From the NCBI RefSeq assembly GCF_000936425.1, contig NZ_AVFK01000008.1:62001-126000 (forward strand): a stretch of DNA of 64,000 bases, in the 5' to 3' direction. Shown here piece after piece: positions 26,523 to 35,358 of the stretch. How positions within the stretch are numbered: the stretch's first letter is position 1; each line of letters starts with the position of its first letter. The DNA comes from Skermanella aerolata KACC 11604 (GTDB lineage: Bacteria > Pseudomonadota > Alphaproteobacteria > Azospirillales > Azospirillaceae). The translations under genes and the position numbers were made by a program. Below the pieces are notes generated by a model. That model saw only the letters and a list, made by a program, of their open reading frames with translations, ran no database searches and was not told the DNA's origin.

Positions 26523-27155
26523 GTGTCCACTTTGTACACTACTGCCGATAGGCAGATGCCTTCGGCATTGTGGGAACAGCATCTCGATGCCGGCATGCAT
26601 ATCTGCCAGCTTTTCTCCGACGAGGACGACCGGCTCGAGGCGATGACCCGGTATCTGGTTTCCGGGATCGAGGCCGGACAGAGATGCGGTTGCTGGACCT
26701 TCGACGATGCAGGCGCGCTGCTTGATGGCGAATGCGTCGCATCCGGTAATTCGATGGGCGATGCCCATACCCGCGGCCAGCTCTCCTTCGAGGACGCCGA
26801 CGATGTCTGGTTCGCCGACGGCAGGTTCGATCCGGAGCGGCTGCTGAGCCATCTGTCGAACTTCCACGACCAAGACGGCGGTGGCAGGACCTGGGGCGGC
26901 GCTCGGATCGTAGCGGAAATCAGCCCGGCGATCCCGGAGATGCCGGGCGGCGGCAGGCTGATCGAGTACGAGGTCGAGGTCAACCGGCTGCTGCACGGCA
27001 AGCCGATGATGGTCGTTTGCCAATACGACCTGAACCGATTCAGCGGCTCCGTCCTGCTGGATGTCCTGCGCGTCCACCCCTACGTCATGATCCGGGGCAA
27101 CGTGATGCCCAATCCGTTCTATCATCCTGCGGACGACACTCTTGCCGCAGCATGA
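26523..27155 (+). CDS. MEDS-domain protein
   Basis: About 210 aa from the GTG at 26523; ATG 26556 and TTG 26460 are alternatives. It has the MEDS (DcmR sensory) pattern: HLDAGMHICQLFSDEDDRLEAMTRYLVSGIEAGQRCGCWTFDD near the start, a central DPERLLSHLSNF and a C-terminal EYEVEVNRLLHGKPMMVVCQYDLNRFSG...DVLRVHPYVMIRGNV. MEDS domains resemble KaiC-like ATPase folds and are found with signalling modules. It ends 7 bp before the ATG of a sensor histidine kinase, so the two probably act together in signal input. Confidence 0.85.
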   Translation: MSTLYTTADRQMPSALWEQHLDAGMHICQLFSDEDDRLEAMTRYLVSGIEAGQRCGCWTFDDAGALLDGECVASGNSMGDAHTRGQLSFEDADDVWFADGRFDPERLLSHLSNFHDQDGGGRTWGGARIVAEISPAIPEMPGGGRLIEYEVEVNRLLHGKPMMVVCQYDLNRFSGSVLLDVLRVHPYVMIRGNVMPNPFYHPADDTLAAA

Positions 27156-27162
27156 GTCGCAC

Positions 27163-28707
27163 ATGCCCCTGGATGCCGCCAGTCGTACGATGGGGCAACT
27201 GCTCGTCCTGCAAAGCATCGCGATCGGCTTGCCCGGACGCCGGGAAATCTTTGATTTCCTGAGAGCGGGGCTGCAACGCCTGCCGGGTGTCAGCCAGGTC
27301 GAAACCTATGAGTCGGGGGGAGCGCCGCCCGTCTCCTACGATCTGGTCGTGCCGGTCCGGTCCGGTCAGCGCGACTACGGCGCTTTCGCCTTCGTCATCG
27401 CCGACCATGCCGCCTTCGGCATTTTCAGTCCCTATGTCCGCAACCTGATAACGTCGGTCGCGGCGATACTCGAGTTCCGGCGCAATCAGGAAGTCAGCCA
27501 CGACCGCGAGCACCGGCTTGAAGTCGAAGTCCTCCGGACGCGGCGCGAGCTTCTGCTGATCGAGCACGACCTCCAGGCGATCCTGAACACGATCCCGGAC
27601 ATCTTCTTCCGGACCGGCGACAACGACCGCGTGGTGATGGTCTCTCCCGGCGTCCACTCGATCCTAGGCTACGCCCCCGAGTCGTTCCTGGGAACGCGGC
27701 TGAGCGATCATTACTGCGATCCTCAGCAATACCTGCGCGACCGGGAACGGGTGCTGGATGCCGCCGGAGCCGTCGTCATGGTCGAGGGGATGATGCGGCA
27801 CAAGGCCGGCTTCGAGGTCTGGATTTCGACCAATGCCGCCGCCCGGTTCAATGCCGACGGTCAGTTCACCGGCATAGACGGCATCTCGCGCGACGACAGC
27901 CTGCGGAAACGGACCGAGCAGGACTTGCTCGCGGCGAAGGATCAGGCCGAGCAGGCCAACCACCTGAAGACCCAGTTCCTCGCCAATATGAGCCACGAGT
28001 TGCGGACGCCGCTGAACGCGATCATCGGCTTTTCCGAATTCATGGGGCTGGAGGCGCTGGGACCGCTGGGCGCCGACAAGTACCGGGAGTACCTGATCGA
28101 TATCAAGAACTCGGGCGAGCATCTTCTGGAAGTCATCAACGACATCCTGGATGTGGCACGGATCGAGGCGGGCAGGGTCGAGGTGCGGTTCGAAACGGTT
28201 GTTCTTGATTATGTGGTCGATGCCTGCGTCAGGCTGGTCGCCGACCGGGCCAGGGCCAGGAACCTGACGATCAGCTGCGAGCTGCCTCCGGGATTGCCGT
28301 CGCTGTCGGTCGATCCGCTCCGGTTCCGTCAGGTGGTCCTCAACCTGCTGACAAATGCGGTAAAGTTCAACCGGCCCGGCGGCGGCATCCGGGTGACAGC
28401 GGAACACGAACCCGGCGGCGGCATGGCGATTCGGGTGACCGACGGCGGCATCGGCATCGCGGCGGACGACATTCCCCTGGTGCTCGAAGCGTTCGGGCAG
28501 GTTTCCGACGTCTATGCCCGCCCTCACGAAGGATCGGGGCTGGGGCTTCCCCTATGCCGCTCGCTGATGCAGTTGCACGGCGGTGACCTGGAGCTGGAAA
28601 GCACGCTCGGGGTCGGGACGACCGTGACCGTCCGCTTTCCCCCCGAGCGCGTCGTGCTCGACCGGAACGAGTACCTATTCAACCAAGGGTTGAACTTACT
28701 GGGCTGA
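27163..28707 (+). CDS. PAS-domain sensor histidine kinase
   Basis: 514 aa from ATG 27163, 7 bp after the MEDS stop; a TTG at 27142 would overlap that gene. A GAF-like region (about 10-105), short coiled coil, PAS domain (about 130-250: IPDIFFRTGDNDRVVMVSPGVHSILGY), HisKA (FLANMSHELRTPLNAIIGFSEFM, phospho-His) and HATPase_c (NLLTNAVKFNRPGGG, VTDGGIGI, GSGLGLPLCRSL). There is no membrane segment, so it senses a cytoplasmic signal, probably with the MEDS protein. No response regulator is next to it. Confidence 0.92.
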   Translation: MPLDAASRTMGQLLVLQSIAIGLPGRREIFDFLRAGLQRLPGVSQVETYESGGAPPVSYDLVVPVRSGQRDYGAFAFVIADHAAFGIFSPYVRNLITSVAAILEFRRNQEVSHDREHRLEVEVLRTRRELLLIEHDLQAILNTIPDIFFRTGDNDRVVMVSPGVHSILGYAPESFLGTRLSDHYCDPQQYLRDRERVLDAAGAVVMVEGMMRHKAGFEVWISTNAAARFNADGQFTGIDGISRDDSLRKRTEQDLLAAKDQAEQANHLKTQFLANMSHELRTPLNAIIGFSEFMGLEALGPLGADKYREYLIDIKNSGEHLLEVINDILDVARIEAGRVEVRFETVVLDYVVDACVRLVADRARARNLTISCELPPGLPSLSVDPLRFRQVVLNLLTNAVKFNRPGGGIRVTAEHEPGGGMAIRVTDGGIGIAADDIPLVLEAFGQVSDVYARPHEGSGLGLPLCRSLMQLHGGDLELESTLGVGTTVTVRFPPERVVLDRNEYLFNQGLNLLG

Positions 28708-29154
28708 ACCTCCTCCGGCTGAGCGTGGCGTCGGCCGCCAGTCTGGTGGAGCCAGTTCGAAGCCGGCAAACTCGAAGGCCGGCGAGACGGTGCAGCCGAC
28801 CAGCGTCCAGGTCCCGAGCGAAACCGCCGTCTGCCACGCTCCGGCGGGTACGACGGCCTGCGGCTTCTGGCCACGACCGAGGGCAGGACCCAGATGGGTG
28901 GCATAGGCGTCATGGCCATTGGGTGAGATGGTCAGAGCCAGCGGACCTCCGGCATACCAGTGCCAGATCTCAACCGCGTCGACCCGGTGCCAGGCCGAGA
29001 ACTCGTCCGCCTGAAGCAGGTAGTAGATCGCGGTGCAGGACCCACGCGATCCGTCCGCCGGAGCATCGCGAAAGGTCTCGACGTAATGGCCGCCCTCGGG
29101 ATGCTTTTGCATCCCGAGCAGCTTGATGACCTGATCGGCGGTCAAGTCGTCCAT
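28696..29154 (-). CDS. Cupin (DUF985) protein
   Basis: 152 aa. It contains the DUF985 cupin: QVIKLLGMQKHPEGGHYVETFRD, TAIYYLLQADEFSAWHRVDAVEIWHWYAGGPLAL, VVPAGAWQTAV and GCTVSPAFEFAGFELA. ATG 29154 lies five bases after the GST stop, so the two are cotranscribed. Function is uncharacterised; sugar epimerase-like or other roles have been proposed for related cupins. Its 3' end overlaps the converging kinase gene by 12 bp. Confidence 0.9.
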   Translation of the reverse strand: MDDLTADQVIKLLGMQKHPEGGHYVETFRDAPADGSRGSCTAIYYLLQADEFSAWHRVDAVEIWHWYAGGPLALTISPNGHDAYATHLGPALGRGQKPQAVVPAGAWQTAVSLGTWTLVGCTVSPAFEFAGFELAPPDWRPTPRSAGGGSAQ

Positions 29155-29159
29155 GGCGT

Positions 29160-29771
29160 TCAGGCCGCCGGCGGAACGGTGCCGGTGAAGCTCTCCCGCT
29201 TCGATTCGGCGTCGAACCATGCCGACAAAGCGGGGCGGCCCTGCCGCCAGTCCTCGTGACCGAAGCGGAAGTCCAGATAGCCGAGGGCGGCCAGCACGGC
29301 CACGCTGCCGATGGTGAACCGTTCGCCCAGCTTTCCGGCGCCGGCTTCCAGGGCATCGAGCGAACGGGAGACCGCCGTCCGCTGCCGCTCCATCCAGTCC
29401 GTCGAGCGAAGCTGTTCCGGCCGGTTGCCTTCCAGGCGGCGGAGGATGGCGGCGTCGCAGATACCGTCAGCCAAGGCCTGGAAGCGTAGCGCCGCCCAGC
29501 GATCCGGGCCGGATTCCGGATACAGCCCATTGCCGGGACCGCTTTCCAGGCTGTCGAGATATTCGACGATGACCGGACTGTCGAACAGCGACGTGCCGTC
29601 GTCGAGCACCAGTGCCGGCACCTTGCCGAGCGGGTTGTCCTGCGGCAGGTCGGTTGCGGGGCTCCAGGCATCCGTCTTCGTCAGCTCGACCTTATCCGAC
29701 AGGCCGCGTTCATGGATGACCATCATGACCTTCCGCACATAGGGCGAGGTCGCACTGTAACGCAGCTTCAT
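29160..29771 (-). CDS. Glutathione S-transferase-family protein
   Basis: 203 aa. The N-terminal thioredoxin fold (MKLRYSATSPYVRKVMMVIHERGL, then NPLGKVPALVLDDGTSLFDSPVIVEYLDSL) has the cis-Pro and Glu/Ser glutathione-binding residues. The C-terminal all-helical domain follows. The start at 29771 gives the standard GST N-terminus; an upstream extension is not similar. The neighbours are gloB (upstream, same strand) and the cupin, suggesting a glutathione-based detoxification cluster. Substrate unknown. Confidence 0.92.
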   Translation of the reverse strand: MKLRYSATSPYVRKVMMVIHERGLSDKVELTKTDAWSPATDLPQDNPLGKVPALVLDDGTSLFDSPVIVEYLDSLESGPGNGLYPESGPDRWAALRFQALADGICDAAILRRLEGNRPEQLRSTDWMERQRTAVSRSLDALEAGAGKLGERFTIGSVAVLAALGYLDFRFGHEDWRQGRPALSAWFDAESKRESFTGTVPPAA

Positions 29772-29814
29772 GGGTTCTTCTTTCCGTTGGTCGTTTCTTC
29801 TGGGTTTGGCGAGG

Positions 29815-30576
29815 CTAGAAAGTGTCTTTGCGCCTGCGGATCTCCGCGAACACCTCCGTCGGGTCCGCACCGGCAAGGCCTACCGCAGCGGCGACTTTGG
29901 GGTCGTCGGCGCGGAGGAACGGGTTGGTCGCCTTCTCGACGCCGAGCGTCGTGGGGATGGTCGGCTTGCCGGCATCGCGCAGGACCGCGATATCGGCGGC
30001 ACGCCGCTTCAGTGCCGTATTGTCGGGATCGACGGTGACCGCGAACCGGGCATTGGACAGGGTGTATTCGTGACCGCAATAGACAGCGGTCTCGTCGGGC
30101 AGGGGGCGAAGTTTCAGCAGCGACTGCCACATCTGGGCCGGCGTCCCCTCGAACAGGCGACCGCAGCCGAGGGCGAACAGGGTGTCGCCCGAGAACAGGG
30201 CCGACGCGTCCTTGAACCACAGCGAGATATGGCCGCTGGTATGGCCCGGCGTCTCAAAAACCAGGACGTCCTGCGTGCCGAAGCGGTAGGTATCGCCCTC
30301 CTTGACGGTCTCGTCCAGGTCAGGGATGCGGTTGCGGTCGGCGGCCGGACCGACGACGGTACAGCCGAACTTCTTCTTCAACTCCGCATTGCCGCCGATG
30401 TGGTCGGCGTGATGATGGGTGTTGAAGATATGCGTTGGACGCCAACCTAGGCGTTCCAGGGCTTTTAGTACGGGTCCGGCTTCACCGGGATCGACTATGC
30501 CGACAGCCTCGCTTGTGGGATCCTTGAAGAGGTAGACATAATTGTCGCTGAACGCGGGTATGAGCTGGATATCCAT
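29815..30576 (-). CDS. gloB: Hydroxyacylglutathione hydrolase (glyoxalase II)
   Basis: 253 aa, the typical glyoxalase II length. Metallo-beta-lactamase fold with the dinuclear metal motif FNTHHHADHIGGN (about 50-62), ETPGHTSGHISLW, FSGDTLFALGCGRLFEGTPAQMW and CGHEYTLSNARFA. The C-terminal HAGH substrate domain has NPFLRADDP. It hydrolyses S-lactoylglutathione to lactate and glutathione, completing methylglyoxal detoxification. ATG 30576 (MDIQLIPAFSDNYVYL) is the family start. It is divergent from a methyltransferase gene 85 bp away. Confidence 0.95.
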   Translation of the reverse strand: MDIQLIPAFSDNYVYLFKDPTSEAVGIVDPGEAGPVLKALERLGWRPTHIFNTHHHADHIGGNAELKKKFGCTVVGPAADRNRIPDLDETVKEGDTYRFGTQDVLVFETPGHTSGHISLWFKDASALFSGDTLFALGCGRLFEGTPAQMWQSLLKLRPLPDETAVYCGHEYTLSNARFAVTVDPDNTALKRRAADIAVLRDAGKPTIPTTLGVEKATNPFLRADDPKVAAAVGLAGADPTEVFAEIRRRKDTF

Positions 30577-30661
30577 GACGAAGACGTTACCCCATGGCCG
30601 GTGGTCGGGCAAAGCCCTGGGCATGACCCCGGCGTTTGTTTCGTGTTAGGCTCCTGCCACA

Positions 30662-31489
30662 ATGTATACCGATGCCATCGATCTGCGCGAGTTCTACGAA
30701 AGCAGCCTCGGCCAAGTGGCCCGAAGGATGATCCGTCGCCGCGTTCGCGAGTTGTGGCCCGATGTCCGGGGGCAGGTAGTTCTCGGAGTCGGCTACGCCG
30801 CACCCTATCTCCGCCCTTTCCGGGAGGAGGCGGAGCGGACGATAGCCCTGATGCCGGCCTCCCAGGGGGTCGTATACTGGCCGTCCGAGGGACCGGGACT
30901 GTCGGCGCTGGCCGACGAGGCGGAGTTGCCGCTGCCGGATATGTCGGTCGATCGGGTTCTCCTTGTCCATGGCCTGGAATGCACGGAACAACTGCGTCCC
31001 ATGATGCGGGAAATCTGGCGGGTCATGGCGGGAGGCGGCCGCCTGCTGGTGGTCGCGCCCAACCGCCGGGGCATCTGGGCACGGATCGACCGGACGCCGT
31101 TCGGCCATGGCAGTCCCTATTCCCCGTCCCAGTTGAAGCACGCGCTCAGGGAGAACATGTTCGTTCCGGAACGGACGGCGCGTGCGCTGTTCATCCCGCC
31201 GGTCAAGTCGCGCTTCCTGCTGGGGTCGGCTCCCGCTTGGGAGGAGATCGGCGAGCGCTGGTTCAAGGCGTTCGCCGGCGTCTATCTGGTGGAGGCAAGC
31301 AAGCAGATCTATGCCGGAGTGGCACGGAAAGCTCCGGTGCGACCTAAGAAACGCCGGCTGATCATGCCGATGCCGAGCGGAGCCGGGATGCCGGGTGCTG
31401 CCGGTGCGGCCCATGTCGAGCACGACGACGAGGTCCCAACGGCGGCGCGGGTGCAAGGCGACGACGGCTATTGCCGGGGGGCAGGCTGA
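30662..31489 (+). CDS. Class I SAM-dependent methyltransferase-like protein
   Basis: 275 aa. Motif I reads VVLGVGYAAPYL instead of the common VLDxGCGxG, followed by MSVDRVLLVHGLECTEQLRPMMREIWRVMAGGGRLLVVAPNRRG, the motif IV-VI part of a methyltransferase type 11 fold. A conserved C-terminal YSPSQLKHALRENMFVPERTARALFIPP region follows, with a basic, low-complexity tail. Divergent gloB-methyltransferase pairs are common in this group of bacteria. Target unknown. ATG 30662. Confidence 0.82.
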   Translation: MYTDAIDLREFYESSLGQVARRMIRRRVRELWPDVRGQVVLGVGYAAPYLRPFREEAERTIALMPASQGVVYWPSEGPGLSALADEAELPLPDMSVDRVLLVHGLECTEQLRPMMREIWRVMAGGGRLLVVAPNRRGIWARIDRTPFGHGSPYSPSQLKHALRENMFVPERTARALFIPPVKSRFLLGSAPAWEEIGERWFKAFAGVYLVEASKQIYAGVARKAPVRPKKRRLIMPMPSGAGMPGAAGAAHVEHDDEVPTAARVQGDDGYCRGAG

Positions 31490-31818
31490 GCGGGCGGAGA
31501 CGACGCGGAGGGCGGCGGATTGGCGCGGTCGCTTTGCGCCTCTCCCTGACCGGTCATGTCGGACGGGACATCCCGTGCGTCCGGGGTCATGCCGGGTACG
31601 CCGGTGTTGCCCTGCCCCGTGAGTTCCCGGCTCGGCGCCTCTCCCGAGATCCCTGGAGTCGGAGCCACTTGGTCCGTCGTCGGCTGATCGCCTGGACGGG
31701 GAGCCGTCATCAGCGGCTTATTGGCGGGATCTCCGGTTGGGTTGGCGGGTGCCTGCGCCACCGCCGGCATCGCGCCGAGCATCAGGGTAGTCGCGACGGT
31801 AATCAGCATGGTGCGCAT
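31468..31818 (-). CDS. Small secreted Pro/Asp-rich protein
   Basis: 116 aa from the ATG at 31818, which has AGGAAA seven bases upstream (an ATG eight codons earlier also exists). A Sec signal peptide (MLITVATTLMLGAMPAVAQAP) is followed by a disordered Pro/Gly/Asp/Thr-rich mature part without cysteines. No family recognised. The last 22 bp overlap the 3' end of the converging methyltransferase gene. Confidence 0.6.
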   Translation of the reverse strand: MRTMLITVATTLMLGAMPAVAQAPANPTGDPANKPLMTAPRPGDQPTTDQVAPTPGISGEAPSRELTGQGNTGVPGMTPDARDVPSDMTGQGEAQSDRANPPPSASSPPAQPAPRQ

Positions 31819-31938
31819 GGCAGTTTTCCTTATGCAACGCATTTGAAACTCAACAGCGGGCGGGGTTGAGCGTTGCGGAAGCTCGCCGGATTAACGCAGG
31901 CTTCGACTATAGTCAGCTTGGGACCGGAGGGTTGAGGG

Positions 31939-32349
31939 ATGCGCAAGGGCTTGATGCTGCTCGCCATGACGACGGCCTTGTCGGGATGTGCCGCCCTTGG
32001 ATCACCCGGCTGCGGGCCGGACGGCCAGCCGGAGATGGTAGCCGAGGTGGTCTTCGGCCGGAATATCGGCGATTCGCTGGGTGTCTCCGAAGCGGACTGG
32101 AACCGCTTCCTGGAGGAGGAGGTGACGCCGCGCTTCCCCGACGGATTGACGGTGATGAACGCCAGCGGACAATGGCGCGACAGCGAGCGCGGCACCGTCG
32201 TGCAGGAACCGAGCAAGGTGCTCGTGCTTGTCCTGGGCGACGAGATAATGGACCGGCCCCGGGTCCGCGAGATCGCCGACGCCTATAAGCGCCGCTTCCA
32301 GCAGCAGAGCGTCCTGACGATGATGCGCCCGGCCTGCGTCTCGTTCTGA
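31939..32349 (+). CDS. DUF3574 lipoprotein
   Basis: 136 aa. The signal sequence ends in a lipobox TALSGCAAL (Cys17). The mature part fits DUF3574: EVVFGRNIGDSLGVSEADWNRFLEEEVTPRFPDGLTVMNASGQWRD, VLVLVLGD, IADAYKRRFQQQSVL. The ribosome site GGAGGGTTGAGGG precedes ATG 31939. Function unknown; it should be anchored in the envelope. Confidence 0.88.
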   Translation: MRKGLMLLAMTTALSGCAALGSPGCGPDGQPEMVAEVVFGRNIGDSLGVSEADWNRFLEEEVTPRFPDGLTVMNASGQWRDSERGTVVQEPSKVLVLVLGDEIMDRPRVREIADAYKRRFQQQSVLTMMRPACVSF

Positions 32350-32371
32350 CCGCCGTGGAATGGCGACGCCG

Positions 32372-33040
32372 TTATTCCTGCGTGCCGTTCCGGCGCAGCA
32401 TGAAGACGCCCTGCTCGCCGAAGAAATTGGCGATGCCGTCGGCTGAAGCGAGGCGGGTGGGACGGTTGTCGCGGCCCAGAATCACGCTTCGTTCGATCGT
32501 GATGTCCAGCCGGTCGCACAGGCTGGTGAAATCCTTGATCGTGCAGAAGTGGATGTTCGGCGTCTCGTACCATTCGTAGCCGAGGCGCTCGGTCACGGGC
32601 ATGCGGCCCATCAGCAGCAGCGACGCCCGGATGCGCCAGTAGCCGAAGTTGGGGAACGAGATGATCGCCCGGCGGCCGATCCGCACCAGTTCCTCCAGCA
32701 CCTTGCGCGGCGCGCGCATCGCCTGGAGCGTCTGGCTGAGCACCACGTAGTCGAAGGCGCCGCTGGGATAGTCCTTGAGGTCGGTGTCGGCGTCGCCCTG
32801 GATGACGGACAGGCCATGGCTGACGCAGGAATGCACGCCGTCCATGCTCAGTTCGATCCCGCGCCCGTCCACCTGCTTCTCGTAGACGAGGTAGTCGAGC
32901 AAGGCGCCGTCGCCGCAGCCGATATCCAGCACCCGGCTGCCTGGATCGATCATGTCCGCGATCAGCCGAAGGTCGAGTCGGATGTCGCCGGGCCGGCGGT
33001 TCCGCCCGATCCCGGTAGAAGTGTCGTCCAGGGGGCTCAT
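32372..33040 (-). CDS. metW: Methionine biosynthesis protein MetW
   Basis: 222 aa. SAM-methyltransferase fold with [83 protein letters not shown], all MetW hallmarks. The ATG overlaps the metX stop by 4 bp, giving translational coupling. MetW is required with MetX for homoserine acylation in proteobacteria. Confidence 0.96.
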   Translation of the reverse strand: MSPLDDTSTGIGRNRRPGDIRLDLRLIADMIDPGSRVLDIGCGDGALLDYLVYEKQVDGRGIELSMDGVHSCVSHGLSVIQGDADTDLKDYPSGAFDYVVLSQTLQAMRAPRKVLEELVRIGRRAIISFPNFGYWRIRASLLLMGRMPVTERLGYEWYETPNIHFCTIKDFTSLCDRLDITIERSVILGRDNRPTRLASADGIANFFGEQGVFMLRRNGTQE

Positions 33041-34269
33041 GCCGGTTCCGTCCGCTTTCTGGTCAGTCCCCGATGCTCGGCGCAGCCGTCCATGAAGCCC
33101 CGGACGACCTGATGGAACTCCGGCTCCTCCAAAAGGAAGGCGTCGTGCCCCTTGTCGGTCTTCACTTCCACGAAGCTGACATTGGCGGCGACGGCGTTGA
33201 GGGCATGGACGACCGCCCGCGACTCAGGCGTCGGGAACAGCCAGTCGCTGGAGAACGAGGTCAGGCAAAACCGCACCGGCGTAGCGTTCCCCTTGTGCCG
33301 GAAGGCGTTCGCCAGCACGTCGCCATGCTCCGCCGCGAGGTCGAAGTAGTCCATGGCGCGGGTGATGTAGAGGTACGAGTTGGCGTCAAACCGGTCGACG
33401 AACGTGATCCCCTGGTGCCGCAGGTAGCTTTCCACCTGGAAATCGGCGTCGAACCCATAGGTCACCGTCGTACGGTTCTGCAGGTTGCGGCCGAACTTGC
33501 GGTGGAGCGCCGCTTCGGACAGGTAGGTGATGTGCGCCGCCATGCGCGCGACGGCGAGACCGCGGTGCGGGCGTTTGCCCTGGTTGAGGTAGTCGCCGGC
33601 GCACCAGTCCGGATCGGCCATGATGGCTTGGCGCCCGACCTCGTGGAAGGCGATGTTCTGGGCCGAATGCCGGGCCGCCGTCGCAATGGGCAGAGCCGCG
33701 AAGACGTTGTCCGGATAGCTGACCGTCCATTGCAGCACCTGCATGCCGCCCATCGATCCGCCGACGACGCAGAACAGCTTGTCGATCCCGAGATGGTCGA
33801 TCAGCAGCTTCTGCGCCCGTACCATGTCGGCGATCGTGATGACCGGGAAGTCCAGGCCGTAGGGCTTGCCGGTGGCGGGGTTCGTTTCCGCCGGGCCGAC
33901 GCTGCCCATGCAGCCGCCGATCACGTTGGAACAGATGATGAAGTATCTGTCGGTGTCGATCGGGCGGCCGGGACCGACAAGCATGCTCCACCACCCGGGC
34001 TTGCCGGTGACCGGGTGGTAGTCGGCGACGAAATGGTCGCCGGTCAACGCATGGCAGATCAGGATGGCGTTGGACTTGTCGGTGTTGAGCGTGCCGTAGG
34101 TGCTGTAGGCGATCGTGAAGTTCTCAAGCTCGACGCCGCAGTCGAGCCGCATCGGCCGTTCCGTGCCCAGCACCACCCGCAGGTTCGCTCCTTCCGAGAC
34201 CGTCCCCTTCAGGGGGCCGGCAGCCGAGCCGCCGGACGGTGGCTGACGAAATGGAATGGGCGCGGTCAT
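33037..34269 (-). CDS. metX: Homoserine O-acetyltransferase (acyltransferase) MetX
   Basis: 410 aa, alpha/beta-hydrolase fold. [17 protein letters not shown], the nucleophile elbow [14 protein letters not shown] (Ser), and the C-terminal catalytic His in [16 protein letters not shown]. It activates homoserine for direct sulfhydrylation or cystathionine synthesis. Acetyl versus succinyl specificity cannot be assigned. ATG 34269 (MTAPIPFRQ) is chosen; the upstream start lacks similarity. A TTGACA-like -35 at 34342-34337 (minus) may drive it. I find no convincing SAM-II riboswitch in the 165-bp leader. Confidence 0.95.
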   Translation of the reverse strand: MTAPIPFRQPPSGGSAAGPLKGTVSEGANLRVVLGTERPMRLDCGVELENFTIAYSTYGTLNTDKSNAILICHALTGDHFVADYHPVTGKPGWWSMLVGPGRPIDTDRYFIICSNVIGGCMGSVGPAETNPATGKPYGLDFPVITIADMVRAQKLLIDHLGIDKLFCVVGGSMGGMQVLQWTVSYPDNVFAALPIATAARHSAQNIAFHEVGRQAIMADPDWCAGDYLNQGKRPHRGLAVARMAAHITYLSEAALHRKFGRNLQNRTTVTYGFDADFQVESYLRHQGITFVDRFDANSYLYITRAMDYFDLAAEHGDVLANAFRHKGNATPVRFCLTSFSSDWLFPTPESRAVVHALNAVAANVSFVEVKTDKGHDAFLLEEPEFHQVVRGFMDGCAEHRGLTRKRTEPA

Positions 34270-34434
34270 GGGGACGGAGAACCTGCTCTCAAATGCCTGG
34301 AAGGGAAGCGCATTGCTACGGAGCAAGCCATGGGGGTGTCAACGTTTTCTTTGATTTTAGCAAGGCCGGATACTACTACTATCCGGCTCTGAATGCACCC
34401 TGACCGTACCCTGACAGGCAAGATCCAGAAACCC
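34270..34434. promoter_or_regulatory. Divergent metX / chorismate mutase control region
   Basis: 165 bp. A perfect hairpin GCCGGATA / TATCCGGC lies at 34365-34387, and a minus-strand TTGACA at 34342-34337. It could shape transcripts of either gene. No ORF. Confidence 0.5.
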
Positions 34435-35313
34435 ATGTCCGCATCACCGCCTTCGCTTGAAGAATTGCGCCGCGAGATCGACGAGATCGACGACGCCATT
34501 CACGACCTGCTCATGCGCCGCGCACAGGTGGTCGAGCAGATCGGTATCGCCAAGCGGCCGGACAACCAGATCTTCCGTCCGGGCCGGGAAGCCATCATCC
34601 TGCGCCGTCTGGCGGCTCGCCATACCGGCGCTTTCCCGATCGCCGTGGTGGTGCGTATCTGGCGCGAGATGATCGCCGCCTTCTCGCGTCTCCAGGGACC
34701 TTACGCGATCACCGTCTATGCACCGGAAGACAAGCGCGGCTTCTGGGACATCGCCCGCGACCACTACGGCAGCGTCATTCCGATGACGGCGGTCAACACC
34801 CCGGCTGCGGCAATTCGAACCGTGGCCGACGGCACCGCCACGGTCGGCGTCGTGCCGATGCCGGAGGAGGACGACCACGAGCCCTGGTGGCGCCACCTGA
34901 TGAACGAAGACGTCAAGACGCCCCGCATCGTCGCCCGCCTGCCGTTCTGCGGACGTGGCAACGCACGCGGTGAAAACCACGATGCCCTTGCCGTCGCCCT
35001 GATCCAGCACGAGGGGACCGGTGACGACCGCACCCTGCTGGGCGTCGAACTGTCGGAAGACGTCAGCCGGGGGCGTCTCAAGGACGCACTGGAAGCAGCC
35101 GGGCTGACGGTCGTAAACTTCAGGAGCTGGACCGGCCGGGAGGCCGGCGGCGGCCCTCCGCTCCATCTGGTCGAGGTGGCGGACTATGTCGCGTCGACCG
35201 ATCCCCGGCTGTCGGCGTTCAAGTCCAAGGTCGGTGACATCGTCCTGCGCGCCACGCCGATCGGCGGCTATGCGATGCCGCTTGGACTCAACCCGGACGT
35301 CAAGAAAGTCTGA
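34435..35313 (+). CDS. Chorismate mutase with C-terminal prephenate-dehydratase-like region
   Basis: 292 aa. Residues 5-85 are an AroQ-type chorismate mutase (LEELRREIDEIDDAIHDLLMRRAQVVEQIGIAKR, FRPGREAIILRRLAARH). A central region (ITVYAPEDKRGFWDIARDHYGSVIPMTAVNTPAAAIRTVADGTATVGVVPMPEE) resembles half of a PDT substrate-binding lobe but lacks obvious catalytic TRF-type motifs, and a C-terminal ACT-like part may give feedback control. It makes prephenate for the downstream tyrA product. It is first in a three-gene operon. ATG 34435 is chosen. Confidence 0.88.
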   Translation: MSASPPSLEELRREIDEIDDAIHDLLMRRAQVVEQIGIAKRPDNQIFRPGREAIILRRLAARHTGAFPIAVVVRIWREMIAAFSRLQGPYAITVYAPEDKRGFWDIARDHYGSVIPMTAVNTPAAAIRTVADGTATVGVVPMPEEDDHEPWWRHLMNEDVKTPRIVARLPFCGRGNARGENHDALAVALIQHEGTGDDRTLLGVELSEDVSRGRLKDALEAAGLTVVNFRSWTGREAGGGPPLHLVEVADYVASTDPRLSAFKSKVGDIVLRATPIGGYAMPLGLNPDVKKV

Positions 35314-35358
35314 AGTCTCCAGTCAGGTCTGAAGTCTTTATCAGGAAAGTACCGTTCC

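Noticed and set aside
34270-34434. SAM-II riboswitch upstream of metX
   Set aside because: A GCTAAAA string and a hairpin are present, but the conserved pseudoknot segments are not found in the right order.
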